A stretch of 64,000 bases of DNA, taken from NCBI RefSeq assembly GCF_026343335.1, contig NZ_JAPELX010000001.1, positions 6,510,001 through 6,574,000 of the forward strand, given 5' to 3'. Origin of the DNA: Streptomyces sp. NBC_00078 (GTDB lineage Bacteria > Actinomycetota > Actinomycetes > Streptomycetales > Streptomycetaceae). Below the pieces are notes generated by a model. That model did no database searches. It worked only from the letters and a program-made list of their open reading frames with translations, and had not been told where the DNA came from. The position numbers were made by a program, and so were the translations under genes. Of this stretch, positions 1 through 9,089 are shown one piece after another. Positions within the stretch are counted from its first letter, which is position 1. Each line of letters opens with the position of its first letter.

Positions 1-65
1 GGCCGGCCGGGGTGGTGGTGCACGTCGAGTTCGTCATGCCACGAACTGTACGAGCGTCTTAAACG

Positions 66-105
66 CTTGTCTAGAACGAGTGTATAATTCATCTGTCTAG
101 GACAG
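66..105 (+). promoter_or_regulatory. Promoter and probable operators of the TetR gene
   Basis: A perfect TATAAT -10 hexamer lies at 83-88, which would put the start of transcription near 95. CTGTCTAGGACAG at 93-105 is a dyad (CTGTC/GACAG) covering that start, and CTTGTCTAGAACGAG at 66-80 repeats the TGTCTAG core. A convincing -35 is not visible. Two TGTCTAG-centred sites flanking the -10 fit autorepression by the regulator that follows; this is inferred from position. Confidence 0.5.
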
Positions 106-122
106 TTGTATGGATCGGGGGT

Positions 123-722
123 ATGGTGGCGGGCATGGGACATCGTGAGGATCTGCTCGAAGGCGCCAAGCGCTGCCTGCTGGGGAAGGGGTTCGTGCGC
201 ACGACCGCGCGCGACATCGTCAAGGAGTCGGGGACGAACCTGGCCTCGATCGGCTACCACTACGGGTCGAAGGACGCGCTGCTGGTGCAGGCGTACGTCT
301 CGTTGATCGAGGGCCTCGGCGAGACGTTCGACCCCGGCTGGGGTGCCGGGGAAGTGACGACGCCCGCCGGGTCGCTGGAGCGCTTCCAGGAGGTGTGGGC
401 GAACATCATCCGCTCGCTGCCCGAGTCCCGTTCGGTCTGGATGCTGAGCCTGGAGATCATCGTCAACGGCGACCGCCTGCAGGAGGTGCGCAAGCTGCTC
501 GCCGAGGCGCAGGAGCAGGGCCGGTCGGGGATCGTGCCCCTGTTCAACGGCATCCCCGAAGACCAGCTCGACAAGGAGACCGTCGACACGGAGGGCCGTT
601 TCTACCAGACCCTCCTCAACGGCCTCATGGTCCAGTGGCTCTTCGACCCGGACTCCGCGACCGGCGCCGAGCAGCTCACCGAGGGGCTGCGGCGCGTGTT
701 CGCAGGAGTCGAGAAGCGCTGA
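123..722 (+). CDS. TetR-family transcriptional regulator
   Basis: A 199-residue protein with an N-terminal TetR helix-turn-helix at about residues 8-55. The region GKGFVRTTARDIVKESGTN followed by SIGYHYGSKDALL is the usual recognition helix and its tail. The rest is a helical ligand-binding domain with no recognisable ligand signature; TetR_C-type family members regulate efflux or detoxification genes. An in-frame ATG at 135 is an alternative start, because neither ATG has a strong ribosome site. The gene stands alone beside its own TGTCTAG dyads, so autoregulation is likely. Its target may lie to the left of the window. Confidence 0.85.
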   Translation: MVAGMGHREDLLEGAKRCLLGKGFVRTTARDIVKESGTNLASIGYHYGSKDALLVQAYVSLIEGLGETFDPGWGAGEVTTPAGSLERFQEVWANIIRSLPESRSVWMLSLEIIVNGDRLQEVRKLLAEAQEQGRSGIVPLFNGIPEDQLDKETVDTEGRFYQTLLNGLMVQWLFDPDSATGAEQLTEGLRRVFAGVEKR

Positions 723-881
723 CACGCCCGCCCCGCATCTCGTCGGGGAGCCCGGCGACGTGGCGGTCTCAGCATGGGAGCAGGCGTTTCGGCGACCCGG
801 GTGGCGTAGGTCGCGCGTGGCCGGAGCCAGGGCGCCCAGCATCAGTGCGTCCGTCACGCGAAGGCCCAGGGGTAGCAGCCC

Positions 882-2105
882 CTACAACCGCGCCCCCTTC
901 AAAGCCATGTGCAGCAGCAGCCGGTCCTCGCCGTCGTCCAGGTCGAGGCCCGTGAGCTGTTCCACCCGGGACAGACGGTAGTAGAGGGTCTGGCGGTGGA
1001 TGCCCAGTTCGGCCGCGGTGCGGCCGGCCTGGCCCGCGCAGTCGAGGTAGGTCTCGGCGGTGCGGGCCAGTTCGTGGTGGGCGGGGGAGAGGAGGGCGCC
1101 GACCACCGGATCGTGGGCCACCTCCGGCGGCAGCGAGGTCAGCAGGCGGAACGGCCCGATGTGCGCCCACTCGGCGACGGGACCGAGCCGGGGCTCCGCC
1201 AGTGCGGCCCGCGCCGCAGCGGAGGCCTCCCGCCAGGCCGTGGCGAGTTCCGCGAGACCGGTGCGCGCGGCGGCGACCCCGGACGCCGCCGCGGCGCCGC
1301 CCTCCAGCCGCCGCGCCCGCTCCAGCAGCCGCCCCGCCGCCGAGGTCGCAGGTGTCAGGGCGTCCGCCGAGCGCAGCCGCACCAGCAGGGCGAGGGACTG
1401 GGACGCGTCGCCCCACGGCACCGTGCACAACGCCGTCGCACCCGGCACCGTACGGACCGAAGGCGCGTCGTCCGGGTCGGCCGACGGCCAGGGGGTCACG
1501 CAGACCACGGTGTGCGGGCCGTCAGCCCGCGCCCCTAGCGCCGTGCGCAGCTCGGCCACCGCCATCTCCTGCGGCCAGCCGCGTTCGGCGGTGAGCACGG
1601 CCCGCAGTTCCCGGGTGAGGTCGGCGCCGTGCTGCGCCTCGTCCGCGAGCAGGGCGCCGATGCGGACCGTCACGTCCATGGCCGCGGTCAGCTGCCGTTC
1701 GGTGGGGCCGGGGTCGGAGTCCAGCAGCCAGACATAGCCCAGGACGACCCCCCGATGGCGTACGGGCAGGCAGACGCGCCCCCGGTGCACGCCCGCCTCG
1801 GGCGTCGGCGGGATGCGGACCGGGCCCGTCGCCCGGGTGATGCCGAAGCCCTCGAACCAGGAGCGGACGGTGGACGTCGAGCGCCGCGTCAGGATCGAGC
1901 GGGTGCGCACCGGGTCCAGGGCGGAGGCGTCGAGGTCGCCCTCACTGTCGTACGCACCGAAGGCGATCAGCTCGAAGTCCCGGTTCTCCAGGGTCGCGGG
2001 GGCGCCGAGGAGCTCCGAGATCTCGTCGACCAGCTCCTGGTAGTCACCCGCGCGGTGGGAAGATGCAGCGTCGCCCGTCACTCGGGCATTCTCCCGCATT
2101 TCCAC
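882..2105 (-). CDS. PucR-type regulator, probable activator of proline catabolism
   Basis: About 407 residues. The C-terminal helix-turn-helix reads TAAELGIHRQTLYYRLSRV, the PucR HTH_30 signature, and a GGDEF-like/CdaR middle domain precedes it. The N-terminal half has no clear domain. It is divergent from the proline dehydrogenase gene, with about 115 bp between the two starts. That arrangement and the family strongly suggest it controls the proline dehydrogenase/P5C dehydrogenase genes in response to proline, as PutR-like regulators do in other actinomycetes; this is inference. Several in-frame starts exist; the ATG at 2105 gives the longest protein. Confidence 0.85.
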   Translation of the reverse strand: MEMRENARVTGDAASSHRAGDYQELVDEISELLGAPATLENRDFELIAFGAYDSEGDLDASALDPVRTRSILTRRSTSTVRSWFEGFGITRATGPVRIPPTPEAGVHRGRVCLPVRHRGVVLGYVWLLDSDPGPTERQLTAAMDVTVRIGALLADEAQHGADLTRELRAVLTAERGWPQEMAVAELRTALGARADGPHTVVCVTPWPSADPDDAPSVRTVPGATALCTVPWGDASQSLALLVRLRSADALTPATSAAGRLLERARRLEGGAAAASGVAAARTGLAELATAWREASAAARAALAEPRLGPVAEWAHIGPFRLLTSLPPEVAHDPVVGALLSPAHHELARTAETYLDCAGQAGRTAAELGIHRQTLYYRLSRVEQLTGLDLDDGEDRLLLHMALKGARL

Positions 2106-2219
2106 GCCCCTTCATACATCTGTCTGAGATCTGCGGCACGGATGCGTGACAGCTGTCGATGGTCGAAGGGATCCCTAGGTTTCACGGTGGTCCTGTCTGC
2201 TGGTCTGTGGAGGTGCCCC

Positions 2220-3146
2220 GTGCTGGGTCCCGTGATTCTTGCCGCGTCGCGCAGCGACCGGATGCGACGCCTGATCTCGGCGGCCCCGGTGACCAAGCAG
2301 GTCGTCGACCGCTTCATCCCCGGTGAGACCGTGGACACCATCGTGCCGATCATCGAGGACCTCACCGGCCGCGGTCTGGAGCTGACGATGGACGTCGTCG
2401 GCGAGGACATCACCACCCCCGAGCAGGCGGCCGTGGCACGTGATGCCTATCTGGCGCTGATCGGGCGGCTGAGTGACCTCGGCCTGGGCGAGCGGGTCGA
2501 GATGTCCGTCAAGCTGTCCATGTTCGGACAGGCGCTCCCCGGCGGTCACGAGCTGGCCCTCGCCAACGTCCGGCCCGTCGTGGAGGCCGCCGCCGCCATC
2601 GGCACGACGGTCACGCTCGACGCGGAGGACCACACCACCCTCGACTCGATGTTCGCCATCCACGAGGTGCTGCGGAAGGACTTCCCGCAGACCGGCTGCG
2701 TCATCCAGGCCTACCTCTTCCGCACCGAGTCCGACGCCCGCCGCCTCGCCGCGAGCGGCAGCCGGGTACGGCTCGTGAAGGGCGCGTACAAGGAGCCCGC
2801 CGAGGTCGCCCACCAGCAGAAGCACGAGATCGACAAGGCGTACGTCCGGGTCCTGAGGACTCTGATGGAGGGCGAGGGGTATCCGATGATCGGGTCCCAC
2901 GACCCGCGTCTCATCTCCATCGCGCAGGAACTCGCCCGCAAGGCCGGGCGCAAGCCCGACGAGTACGAGTTCCAGATGCTGTACGGGATCAGGAGCGACG
3001 AGCACCTGCGGCTGGCCGCCGAGGGTCACCGCATGCGCGTCTACACCGCCTACGGCACCGACTGGTACGGCTACTTCATGCGGCGCCTGGCGGAGAAGCC
3101 GGCCAACCTGCGCTTCTTCGTCCGCAGCATGATCAGCAAGGGCTGA
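2220..3146 (+). CDS. Proline dehydrogenase
   Basis: An FAD-dependent TIM-barrel enzyme that oxidises L-proline to 1-pyrroline-5-carboxylate and passes electrons to the respiratory chain. The chosen GTG at 2220 has GGAGG at 2209-2213 and gives 308 residues, the usual length of the monofunctional bacterial enzyme. The open frame runs far upstream but there it is antisense to the PucR gene. Family features include VTLDAEDHTT, VIQAYLFRTESD, RLVKGAYKEP and the C-terminal RMRVYTAYGTDWYGYFMRR. The next gene starts about 40 bp downstream and codes for the following enzyme, so the two form an operon. Confidence 0.93.
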   Translation: MLGPVILAASRSDRMRRLISAAPVTKQVVDRFIPGETVDTIVPIIEDLTGRGLELTMDVVGEDITTPEQAAVARDAYLALIGRLSDLGLGERVEMSVKLSMFGQALPGGHELALANVRPVVEAAAAIGTTVTLDAEDHTTLDSMFAIHEVLRKDFPQTGCVIQAYLFRTESDARRLAASGSRVRLVKGAYKEPAEVAHQQKHEIDKAYVRVLRTLMEGEGYPMIGSHDPRLISIAQELARKAGRKPDEYEFQMLYGIRSDEHLRLAAEGHRMRVYTAYGTDWYGYFMRRLAEKPANLRFFVRSMISKG

Positions 3147-3185
3147 ACCCGAACACCCGCTCACGTACAAGGAGTTACGGATCTC

Positions 3186-4817
3186 ATGGACGCTGTGACC
3201 CAGGTCCCCACCCCCGTCAACGAGCCGGTGCACGGCTATGCCCCCGGCTCGCCCGAGCGCGCCCGGCTGGAGGCCAGGCTGAAGGAGCTGGCCGAGAACC
3301 CGGTCGACCTGCCGATGACGATCGGCGGCGAGAAGCGGATGGGCGGCGGCGAGCGCTTCGACGTCGTGCAGCCGCACAATCACAAGGCCCGTCTGGGCAC
3401 CTACGCCAACGCGACCCAGCAGGACGCCCAGGACGCCATCGACGCGGCCCTCGCCGCCGCGCCCGCCTGGCGTGCGATGGCCTTCGACGACCGCGCCGCG
3501 ATCATCCTGCGCGCGGCCGAGCTGCTGTCCGGCCCGTGGCGCGAGACCCTCGCCGCGTCCACCATGCTCGGTCAGTCGAAGACCGCCCAGCAGGCCGAGA
3601 TCGACTGTCCCTGCGAGCTCATCGACTTCTGGCGCTTCAACGTCGCCTACGCCCGCGGGATCCTGGCCGACCAGCCCCCGGCCAACTCCACGGGCGTCTG
3701 GAACCGCCTGGACCACCGCCCGCTGGAGGGCTTCGTCTACGCGATCACGCCGTTCAACTTCAGCGCGATCGCCGGCAATCTGCCCACCGCCCCCGCCCTC
3801 ATGGGCAATGTCGTGGTCTGGAAGCCCTCCCCGACCCAGACCCACGCGGCCGTCCTGTTGATGCAGCTGCTGGAGGAGGCGGGCCTGCCCAAGGGCGTCA
3901 TCAACCTCGTCACCGGCGACGGCATCGAGGTCTCCAAGGTGGCTTTGGAGCACCGCGACCTCGCCGGCATCCACTTCACCGGCTCGACCAAGACCTTCCA
4001 GTACCTGTGGAAGACGGTCGGCAACAACATCGAGAAGTACCGCACCTACCCGCGGATGGTCGGCGAGACCGGCGGCAAGGACTTCCTGGTCGCCCACCCG
4101 AGCGCCGACCGTGCGGTCCTCAAGACCGCCCTGACCCGCGGTGCCTTCGAGTACCAGGGCCAGAAGTGCAGTGCGACCTCCCGCGCCTACATCCCGGCGT
4201 CCATCTGGAACTCCGGCTTCAAGGAGGAGTTCGCGGCCGAGGTCGACGGCCTGACCATGGGCGATGTCACGGACCTCGCCAACTTCATCGGCGCCGTCAT
4301 CGACGACCGCTCCTTCGCCAAGAACAAGGCCGCGATCGACCGGGCCGAGCAGGACCCCTCCTGCACGATCGTCGCGGGCGGCTCCTACGACGACTCGGTC
4401 GGCTACTTCGTCCGTCCGACCGTCGTCGAGTGCGCCGACCCGGAGAACGAGGTCTTCCGCACCGAGTACTTCGGTCCCTTCCTCGCCGTGCACGTCTACG
4501 AGGACGAGAAGTACGAGGAGATGCTGACCCAGATGGAGTCGGTGTCCGACTACGCGCTGACCGGCTCGGTGGTCTCGGGCGACCGTGCCGCCGCCGCGTA
4601 CACGATGGAGAAGCTGCGTTACGCGGCCGGCAACTTCTACATCAACGACAAGTCGACCGGCGCCGTCGTCGGTCAGCAGCCCTTCGGCGGCGGACGCGCC
4701 TCCGGTACCAACGACAAGGCCGGCGCCCCGCAGAACCTGCAGCGCTGGACCCTGACCCGCGCCATCAAGGAGACGCTGGTCCCGCCGACCGACTACACGT
4801 ACCCGCACATGGGCTGA
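3186..4817 (+). CDS. pruA: L-glutamate gamma-semialdehyde (P5C) dehydrogenase
   Basis: A 543-residue aldehyde dehydrogenase that oxidises glutamate semialdehyde to glutamate with NAD+, the second step of proline degradation. The catalytic cysteine is Cys328 in EYQGQKCSATSRAY, the general-base region is VGETGGKD, and the NAD-binding HFTGSTKTF lies before it. The length fits the stand-alone RocA/PruA type rather than bifunctional PutA. The ATG at 3186 is preceded by AAGGAG. It is co-transcribed with proline dehydrogenase and ends in front of a strong hairpin at 4843-4881. Confidence 0.95.
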   Translation: MDAVTQVPTPVNEPVHGYAPGSPERARLEARLKELAENPVDLPMTIGGEKRMGGGERFDVVQPHNHKARLGTYANATQQDAQDAIDAALAAAPAWRAMAFDDRAAIILRAAELLSGPWRETLAASTMLGQSKTAQQAEIDCPCELIDFWRFNVAYARGILADQPPANSTGVWNRLDHRPLEGFVYAITPFNFSAIAGNLPTAPALMGNVVVWKPSPTQTHAAVLLMQLLEEAGLPKGVINLVTGDGIEVSKVALEHRDLAGIHFTGSTKTFQYLWKTVGNNIEKYRTYPRMVGETGGKDFLVAHPSADRAVLKTALTRGAFEYQGQKCSATSRAYIPASIWNSGFKEEFAAEVDGLTMGDVTDLANFIGAVIDDRSFAKNKAAIDRAEQDPSCTIVAGGSYDDSVGYFVRPTVVECADPENEVFRTEYFGPFLAVHVYEDEKYEEMLTQMESVSDYALTGSVVSGDRAAAAYTMEKLRYAAGNFYINDKSTGAVVGQQPFGGGRASGTNDKAGAPQNLQRWTLTRAIKETLVPPTDYTYPHMG

Positions 4818-4842
4818 CGTCCGGTCGTCCTGTTCCCGCGGT

Positions 4843-4881
4843 GACGGGCCGGGAAGCCGATCTTCGGGTTCCCGGCCCGTC
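4843..4881 (+). terminator. Terminator hairpin of the proline operon
   Basis: A perfect 13-bp stem, GACGGGCCGGGAA paired with TTCCCGGCCCGTC, around a 13-nt loop. It sits 26 bp after the P5C dehydrogenase stop and has no long U tract, as is usual in Streptomyces. Confidence 0.75.
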
Positions 4882-4911
4882 GGCCTGTCCGCTCGCATCA
4901 CACTGGACGCC

Positions 4912-5793
4912 ATGGACGACATGGACGACATGGACCGCAGGGACGACATGGAGACCGTCACGGCCGACGACGGCGTACGGCTGTGGGCCGTGCGGTCGGG
5001 GCAGGGCGAGCCGTTGGTGCTGTGCCACGGCGGGCCGGGGCTGTGGGACATGTTCGCGGACGTGGCCGGGCTGCTGGACGGCGTGATCCCGGTCGTCCGC
5101 TGGGACCAGCGCGGGTCGGGGCGGTCGCAGCGGAGCGCCGGACCGTGGACGACCGACCGTTTCGTGGCCGACCTGGACGCCGTACGACGGCACTTCCGGC
5201 TGGAGCGGATGGCGCTGCTCGGTCACTCCTGGGGCGCGCAACTAGCGTTGAGCTACGCGTTGGCGCATCCGGAGCGGGTGCGGGCGCTGGTGTACGTGTC
5301 CGGTACGGGCATCGGCCCCCTCACCGACTGGCACGACGCCTTCCAGAGGAATTTCCTCGCCCGGCTCGGCGACCACCCCGAACGGCTCGCCCGATGGCGG
5401 GAGTTGACGGACCGTGCGCGCCGCTCGGAGGACGCGGAGCGCGAGCGGGCGGTGCTTCAGTGGTCGGTCGAGTTCGAGGACCGGGAAGGGGCGCTGAAGC
5501 CGGCCGGACGCATGGCCGACCCCTGGTTCGGGATCAACCACGCATGCAACAGGGCCCTCAACGACGAGACCCAACGCACATGGGGCACACCCGAGTTGTA
5601 CGCGGCCTGCGCGGTCCTCGACGTGCCCGTACTGATCGTCGACGGTGCCCGGGACATCCGTCCGCGCTCGGCGGTGGACTCGCTGGAGCGGGCGCTGCCG
5701 CGGGTGCGGCGAGTGGTGCTTCCCCGGGCCGGTCACCTGCCGTGGGCCGAGGATCCCGAGGGCTTTCGCGACGCGGTGGGGGAGGCGCTGTGA
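4912..5793 (+). CDS. Alpha/beta hydrolase, proline iminopeptidase-like (S33)
   Basis: The nucleophile motif is GHSWGAQLAL (Ser), preceded by the oxyanion-type CHGGPGLWDM and by WDQRGSGRSQ, and the catalytic His is in RAGHLPWAEDP. The HGGPG plus DQRGSGRS pair is typical of proline iminopeptidases, which remove N-terminal proline from peptides. That would feed the proline catabolic operon just upstream, though specificity cannot be read from sequence. The start is odd: ATG-GAC-GAC is repeated, giving MDDMDDMDRRDDM. The ATG at 4948 has AGGGA at suitable spacing and may be the true start (281 residues). A hairpin separates it from the proline operon. Confidence 0.82.
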   Translation: MDDMDDMDRRDDMETVTADDGVRLWAVRSGQGEPLVLCHGGPGLWDMFADVAGLLDGVIPVVRWDQRGSGRSQRSAGPWTTDRFVADLDAVRRHFRLERMALLGHSWGAQLALSYALAHPERVRALVYVSGTGIGPLTDWHDAFQRNFLARLGDHPERLARWRELTDRARRSEDAERERAVLQWSVEFEDREGALKPAGRMADPWFGINHACNRALNDETQRTWGTPELYAACAVLDVPVLIVDGARDIRPRSAVDSLERALPRVRRVVLPRAGHLPWAEDPEGFRDAVGEAL

Positions 5794-5882
5794 ACGCAGC
5801 CCGCGAACCCGGCCGCGGGCCCGGCCGGCGCCGGACGGGGAGCCGCCGGTCGAGGAAATCACCCCAGGTCAGGGCGGTGTGA

Positions 5883-6103
5883 CCCCACCCGCCGTCTCAG
5901 ATAGTAGGAAGTCCGAGTAATTGTGGAGACAGACTCGGGTCGCTCCCTTACTTTTGTAGGAGCCGAACGTCTCGCTCGACCAAGCGAATGGCGGTCGTGA
6001 GCCGGGCCCCGTGCAGGCAACCCCTGCGGCACCGCTCTCCCGCCCCATCCGGCGTCTCGTAACCCCTTTCCGCACTCCAGGATGTCGAAGGAGTCGATTT
6101 CCC
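5883..6103 (+). promoter_or_regulatory. Structured leader upstream of a small basic protein
   Basis: About 220 bp without a convincing gene. It is markedly more AT-rich at 5897-5960 than its surroundings. It contains CCGAGT/ACTCGG (5913-5918 with 5933-5938) and TCGCT/AGCGA (5972-5976 with 5983-5987) stems. The composition and paired segments suggest a long structured 5' leader or small RNA in front of the 43-residue protein at 6104. I do not recognise an RNA family. Confidence 0.35.
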
Positions 6104-6235
6104 ATGGCCGAGACGACCGCCCGCCGCCGAGTCCGTCACATTTCCCGCACGAGCGAGTCCGACCGAAAGAACGCCGCGGCCGCCCTCCAGCGCGCCCTGG
6201 ACCGCAGGGACAACGGCGGTTCGACCGGCCACTGA
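6104..6235 (+). CDS. Small basic hypothetical protein (43 aa)
   Basis: The ATG at 6104 is preceded by GAAGGAG at 6087-6093, an excellent ribosome site. The product is a 43-residue, Arg/Lys-rich, probably helical peptide (RRRVRHISRT, then AAALQRALDRRDNGG) with no membrane segment or known domain. Start quality, strand-consistent codon use and the terminator at 6289 support a real gene. The function is unknown. Confidence 0.6.
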   Translation: MAETTARRRVRHISRTSESDRKNAAAALQRALDRRDNGGSTGH

Positions 6236-6288
6236 GCCGGGAACCGCCCACAGACCGGGACCCCACGGGCCGGGAGCCGCACCCGCCC

Positions 6289-6325
6289 GAGGTGCGGCGC
6301 GGGCTCATGCTCCGCGCCGCACCTC
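6289..6325. terminator. Bidirectional terminator between convergent genes
   Basis: A perfect 14-bp stem, GAGGTGCGGCGCGG with CCGCGCCGCACCTC, around a 9-nt loop. It lies between the small gene and the convergent phosphatase and overlaps the last codons and stop of the latter. Confidence 0.75.
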
Positions 6326-7867
6326 GAAGTGGTCGATGCGCCTGCCGTCGTCCGTCAGCGCCGACACCTTGAGGGCCGGCCGAGGGCCGCTCTGCGCCTC
6401 CACCGAGAGCAGCGAGAAACCCCGGTAGCGCACCCGCGACCACTCCACGGTCTCCGTGACGGAGGCCTTCGCCTTCGTCCACCGGAACGTGGCGACGGAG
6501 TCGTGGTGCGTGACGTGTCCCTCATAGCTCTCCTTCACGCCCGCCGGAAAGCCGTACAGGTCACGGCCGCCGCCGCCCGCCGTGACGTACACGGTTCCGT
6601 CGCGCGTCGGATCGGTCGACGCACCGATGGGTACGGGCCTGCCGACCCCGCCGTCCTTGACTGCGTCGGTCCGCTCGTAGACATGGTTGTGGCCGTTGAT
6701 CACCAGGTCCACCTGGTGCTTGGCGAAGAGCGGCAGCCACTCGGCGCGCACCCCTCCGTCGGAGGCGTGCGTGGAGGTCGAGTAGGCGCAGTGGTGGAAG
6801 AAGACGACGACGAAGTCGACGTCCTTCGCCGCCCGCAGCCCGGCCAGCTTCCGGTCCAGCCACTTCGTCTGCCGGCCGCCCGAGTAGCCGAGGTTGGCGG
6901 GGATCTCGTACGACACGTCGTTCGCGTCCAGTGCCACGAAGCCGACGTTGCCGTACGTGAACGCGTACACCCCCGGCGCCGTCCGTGCGTCGAAGCCGCT
7001 GTCCGGGAGGGACCAGCGGGCCAGCTGGCCGCCATAGCCCTCCGGGGAGTACCAGGCCTCCATGTCGTGGTTGCCGGTCGTCACCATCCATGGCACGGAC
7101 CTCGCCACCGGCTCGTTCTGCTTGAGGAACAGGTCCCAGAACGCCGGGTCGTAGCCGTCCGACTTCCTGCCCTGGCCGTTGGTGTCGGCGTAGCAGATGT
7201 CGCCCGCGTGCAGGTGGAAGGCGGGCTTCTGGCGCAGGATCACATGGTCGTTGGCGGCCGCGGCCTGGCTGACGCCCTGGTCGCCGAAGGCCGTGAACAC
7301 GAAGGAGCGCGGGGCCGTGGGCGCCGTGCGGAAGGAGCTGATGGTCGAGCGGTGGGCCGGGGACGCCGGGTCGAAGCCCTCGTGGCCGACGCCGTAGTAG
7401 TACGTCGTGCCGGGGCGCAGCCCGTCCAGGGCCGCGTGCAGGTAGTACTGCTCCAGCGCCGAGCGCACGCCCGTCACACCCGGTGTGTGCAGGTCGCGGA
7501 CCTCCGCCTCGATCTTCCGGCTCAGCTCGTCGGGCTTCGTGCCGATCCGGACGTACGGCTTCCGCACCGCGAGCGGCACCTGCCAGGAGAGGCGCATCTG
7601 CGTCTTCGGGTCGGCGCCGAAGGAGAGATGGCGCCCGAAGGGGGAGACCACCGAACCGTGGACCTCCGAGGCCGCGGGGGAGGGGGTCTTCCTGCTCGAC
7701 GGTCCCGCGCCGCCGCCGCACCCCGTCAGCAGCCCGCCCGTCGCCACCGCGCCCGCCGTCACCAGCGTGCGGCGCCGGGTCAGCTTCGTGCGCAGGTAGT
7801 CGTGCTGCTCGGCCATGCTCATCCGGCGCGCGAGCTGCGGAGGGATGCCGAAGTCGGGGAGGTCCAT
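6305..7867 (-). CDS. Tat-exported lipoprotein metallophosphoesterase (purple acid phosphatase-like)
   Basis: The start at 7867 gives 520 residues, MDLPDFGIPPQ onward; the frame is open further upstream without a ribosome site. Residues 31-36 (RRRTLV) followed by AGAVATGGLLTGC make a twin-arginine signal with a lipobox at Cys50. A fibronectin-like purple-acid-phosphatase N domain (about 75-175) precedes the metallophosphatase core. The core has FTAFGDQG, HAGDICYAD, TGNHDMEAW, VVFFHHCAYS and INGHNHVYERT, the metal ligands in order. It should hydrolyse phosphate esters at the cell surface. It is convergent with the small gene and divergent from leuB. Confidence 0.9.
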   Translation of the reverse strand: MDLPDFGIPPQLARRMSMAEQHDYLRTKLTRRRTLVTAGAVATGGLLTGCGGGAGPSSRKTPSPAASEVHGSVVSPFGRHLSFGADPKTQMRLSWQVPLAVRKPYVRIGTKPDELSRKIEAEVRDLHTPGVTGVRSALEQYYLHAALDGLRPGTTYYYGVGHEGFDPASPAHRSTISSFRTAPTAPRSFVFTAFGDQGVSQAAAANDHVILRQKPAFHLHAGDICYADTNGQGRKSDGYDPAFWDLFLKQNEPVARSVPWMVTTGNHDMEAWYSPEGYGGQLARWSLPDSGFDARTAPGVYAFTYGNVGFVALDANDVSYEIPANLGYSGGRQTKWLDRKLAGLRAAKDVDFVVVFFHHCAYSTSTHASDGGVRAEWLPLFAKHQVDLVINGHNHVYERTDAVKDGGVGRPVPIGASTDPTRDGTVYVTAGGGGRDLYGFPAGVKESYEGHVTHHDSVATFRWTKAKASVTETVEWSRVRYRGFSLLSVEAQSGPRPALKVSALTDDGRRIDHFEVRRGA

Positions 7868-8010
7868 GGAAGGGAAGTTCCCAGCGAATCCCAACGCCCG
7901 CCATACACAGGGGTGAACGGGTGGCGACTTATTGACTTCGCCACGCGCCCGGATGTCCGAATCGCGGACACCTCGTGTCATCCCATGGGACGGGGAGTAG
8001 GGTGCAGCGC

Positions 8011-9063
8011 ATGTCGGCAAGCTCTCGCACCCTCAATCTCGCAGTGATTCCCGGTGACGGCATCGGCCAGGAGGTCGTGGCCGAAGGTCTCAAGGTCCTC
8101 TCCGCCGTCCTCCCGCAGGATGTGAAGCTGGAGACCAAGGAGTACGACTTCGGCGCCCAGCGCTACCACGCCACCGGTGAGACCCTCACCGAGGCCGACC
8201 TCGACGCCCTGAAGAAGCACGACGCCATTCTGCTCGGCGCGATCGGCGACCCGTCGGTTCCGTCCGGTGTCCTGGAGCGCGGCTTCCTGCTCAAGCTCCG
8301 CTTCGCCTTCGACCACCACGTCAACCTGCGTCCGTCGAAGCTGCTCCCCGGCGTGGCCACCCCGCTCGCCGGTGAGCCGAGCATCGACTTCGTCGTGGTC
8401 CGTGAGGGCACCGAGGGCCCGTACACGGGCAACGGCGGCACCATCCGCAAGGGCACCGAGCACGAGGTCGCCACCGAGGTCTCCGTGAACACGGCCTTCG
8501 GTGTGGAGCGCGTGGTCCGTGACGCCTTCGCCCGTGCCCAGGCCCGCCCGCGCAAGAAGCTCGCCCTGATCCACAAGAACAACGTGCTGACCTTCGCGGG
8601 TCACCTGTGGACCAACATCTTCAACAAGGTGGCCGCGGAGTTCCCCGAGGTCACCACCGAGTACATGCACGTGGACGCGGCGACCATCTACCTGGTCACG
8701 CAGCCCGAGCGGTTCGACGTGATCGTCACCGACAACCTCTTCGGCGACATCATCACCGACCTCGCCGCGGCCGTCTCCGGCGGCATCGGCGTCGCGGCGA
8801 GCGGGAACATCAACCCGTCCGGCGAGTTCCCGTCGATGTTCGAGCCCGTGCACGGCTCGGCCCCCGACATCGCGGGCCAGGGCAAGGCCGACCCCTCCGC
8901 CACGGTCCTGTCCGTCGCCCTGCTCCTGCGCCACCTCGGCTACGAGACCGAGGCCGCCCGCATCGACGAGGCGGTCTCCGCCGACCTCGCGGAGCGCACG
9001 GGCAAGCCGGCCCGCAGCACCGCCGAGATCGGCGACGCGCTGGCCGTACGAGTAGCCGGCTGA
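8011..9063 (+). CDS. leuB: 3-isopropylmalate dehydrogenase
   Basis: NAD-dependent oxidative decarboxylase of leucine synthesis (3-isopropylmalate to 2-oxoisocaproate). Seen: NLAVIPGDGIGQEV at the N terminus, LRPSKLLPGV, REGTEGPYTGNGG, IHKNNVLTF, and the Mg/NAD site VTDNLFGDIITDLAA with EPVHGSAPDIAGQG. The ATG at 8011 with GGGGAG upstream gives 350 residues, the normal size. It is the first of five branched-chain amino-acid genes scattered in this window and is followed by a terminator and ilvE. Confidence 0.96.
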   Translation: MSASSRTLNLAVIPGDGIGQEVVAEGLKVLSAVLPQDVKLETKEYDFGAQRYHATGETLTEADLDALKKHDAILLGAIGDPSVPSGVLERGFLLKLRFAFDHHVNLRPSKLLPGVATPLAGEPSIDFVVVREGTEGPYTGNGGTIRKGTEHEVATEVSVNTAFGVERVVRDAFARAQARPRKKLALIHKNNVLTFAGHLWTNIFNKVAAEFPEVTTEYMHVDAATIYLVTQPERFDVIVTDNLFGDIITDLAAAVSGGIGVAASGNINPSGEFPSMFEPVHGSAPDIAGQGKADPSATVLSVALLLRHLGYETEAARIDEAVSADLAERTGKPARSTAEIGDALAVRVAG

Positions 9064-9089
9064 CCTGCCGCGCCACTCGAACCTCTCGA

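Noticed and set aside
2175..5051. Long minus-strand open frame opposite proline dehydrogenase and P5C dehydrogenase
   Set aside because: Mirror of two certain genes; Gly/Asp/Val/Leu-rich shadow protein without domains.
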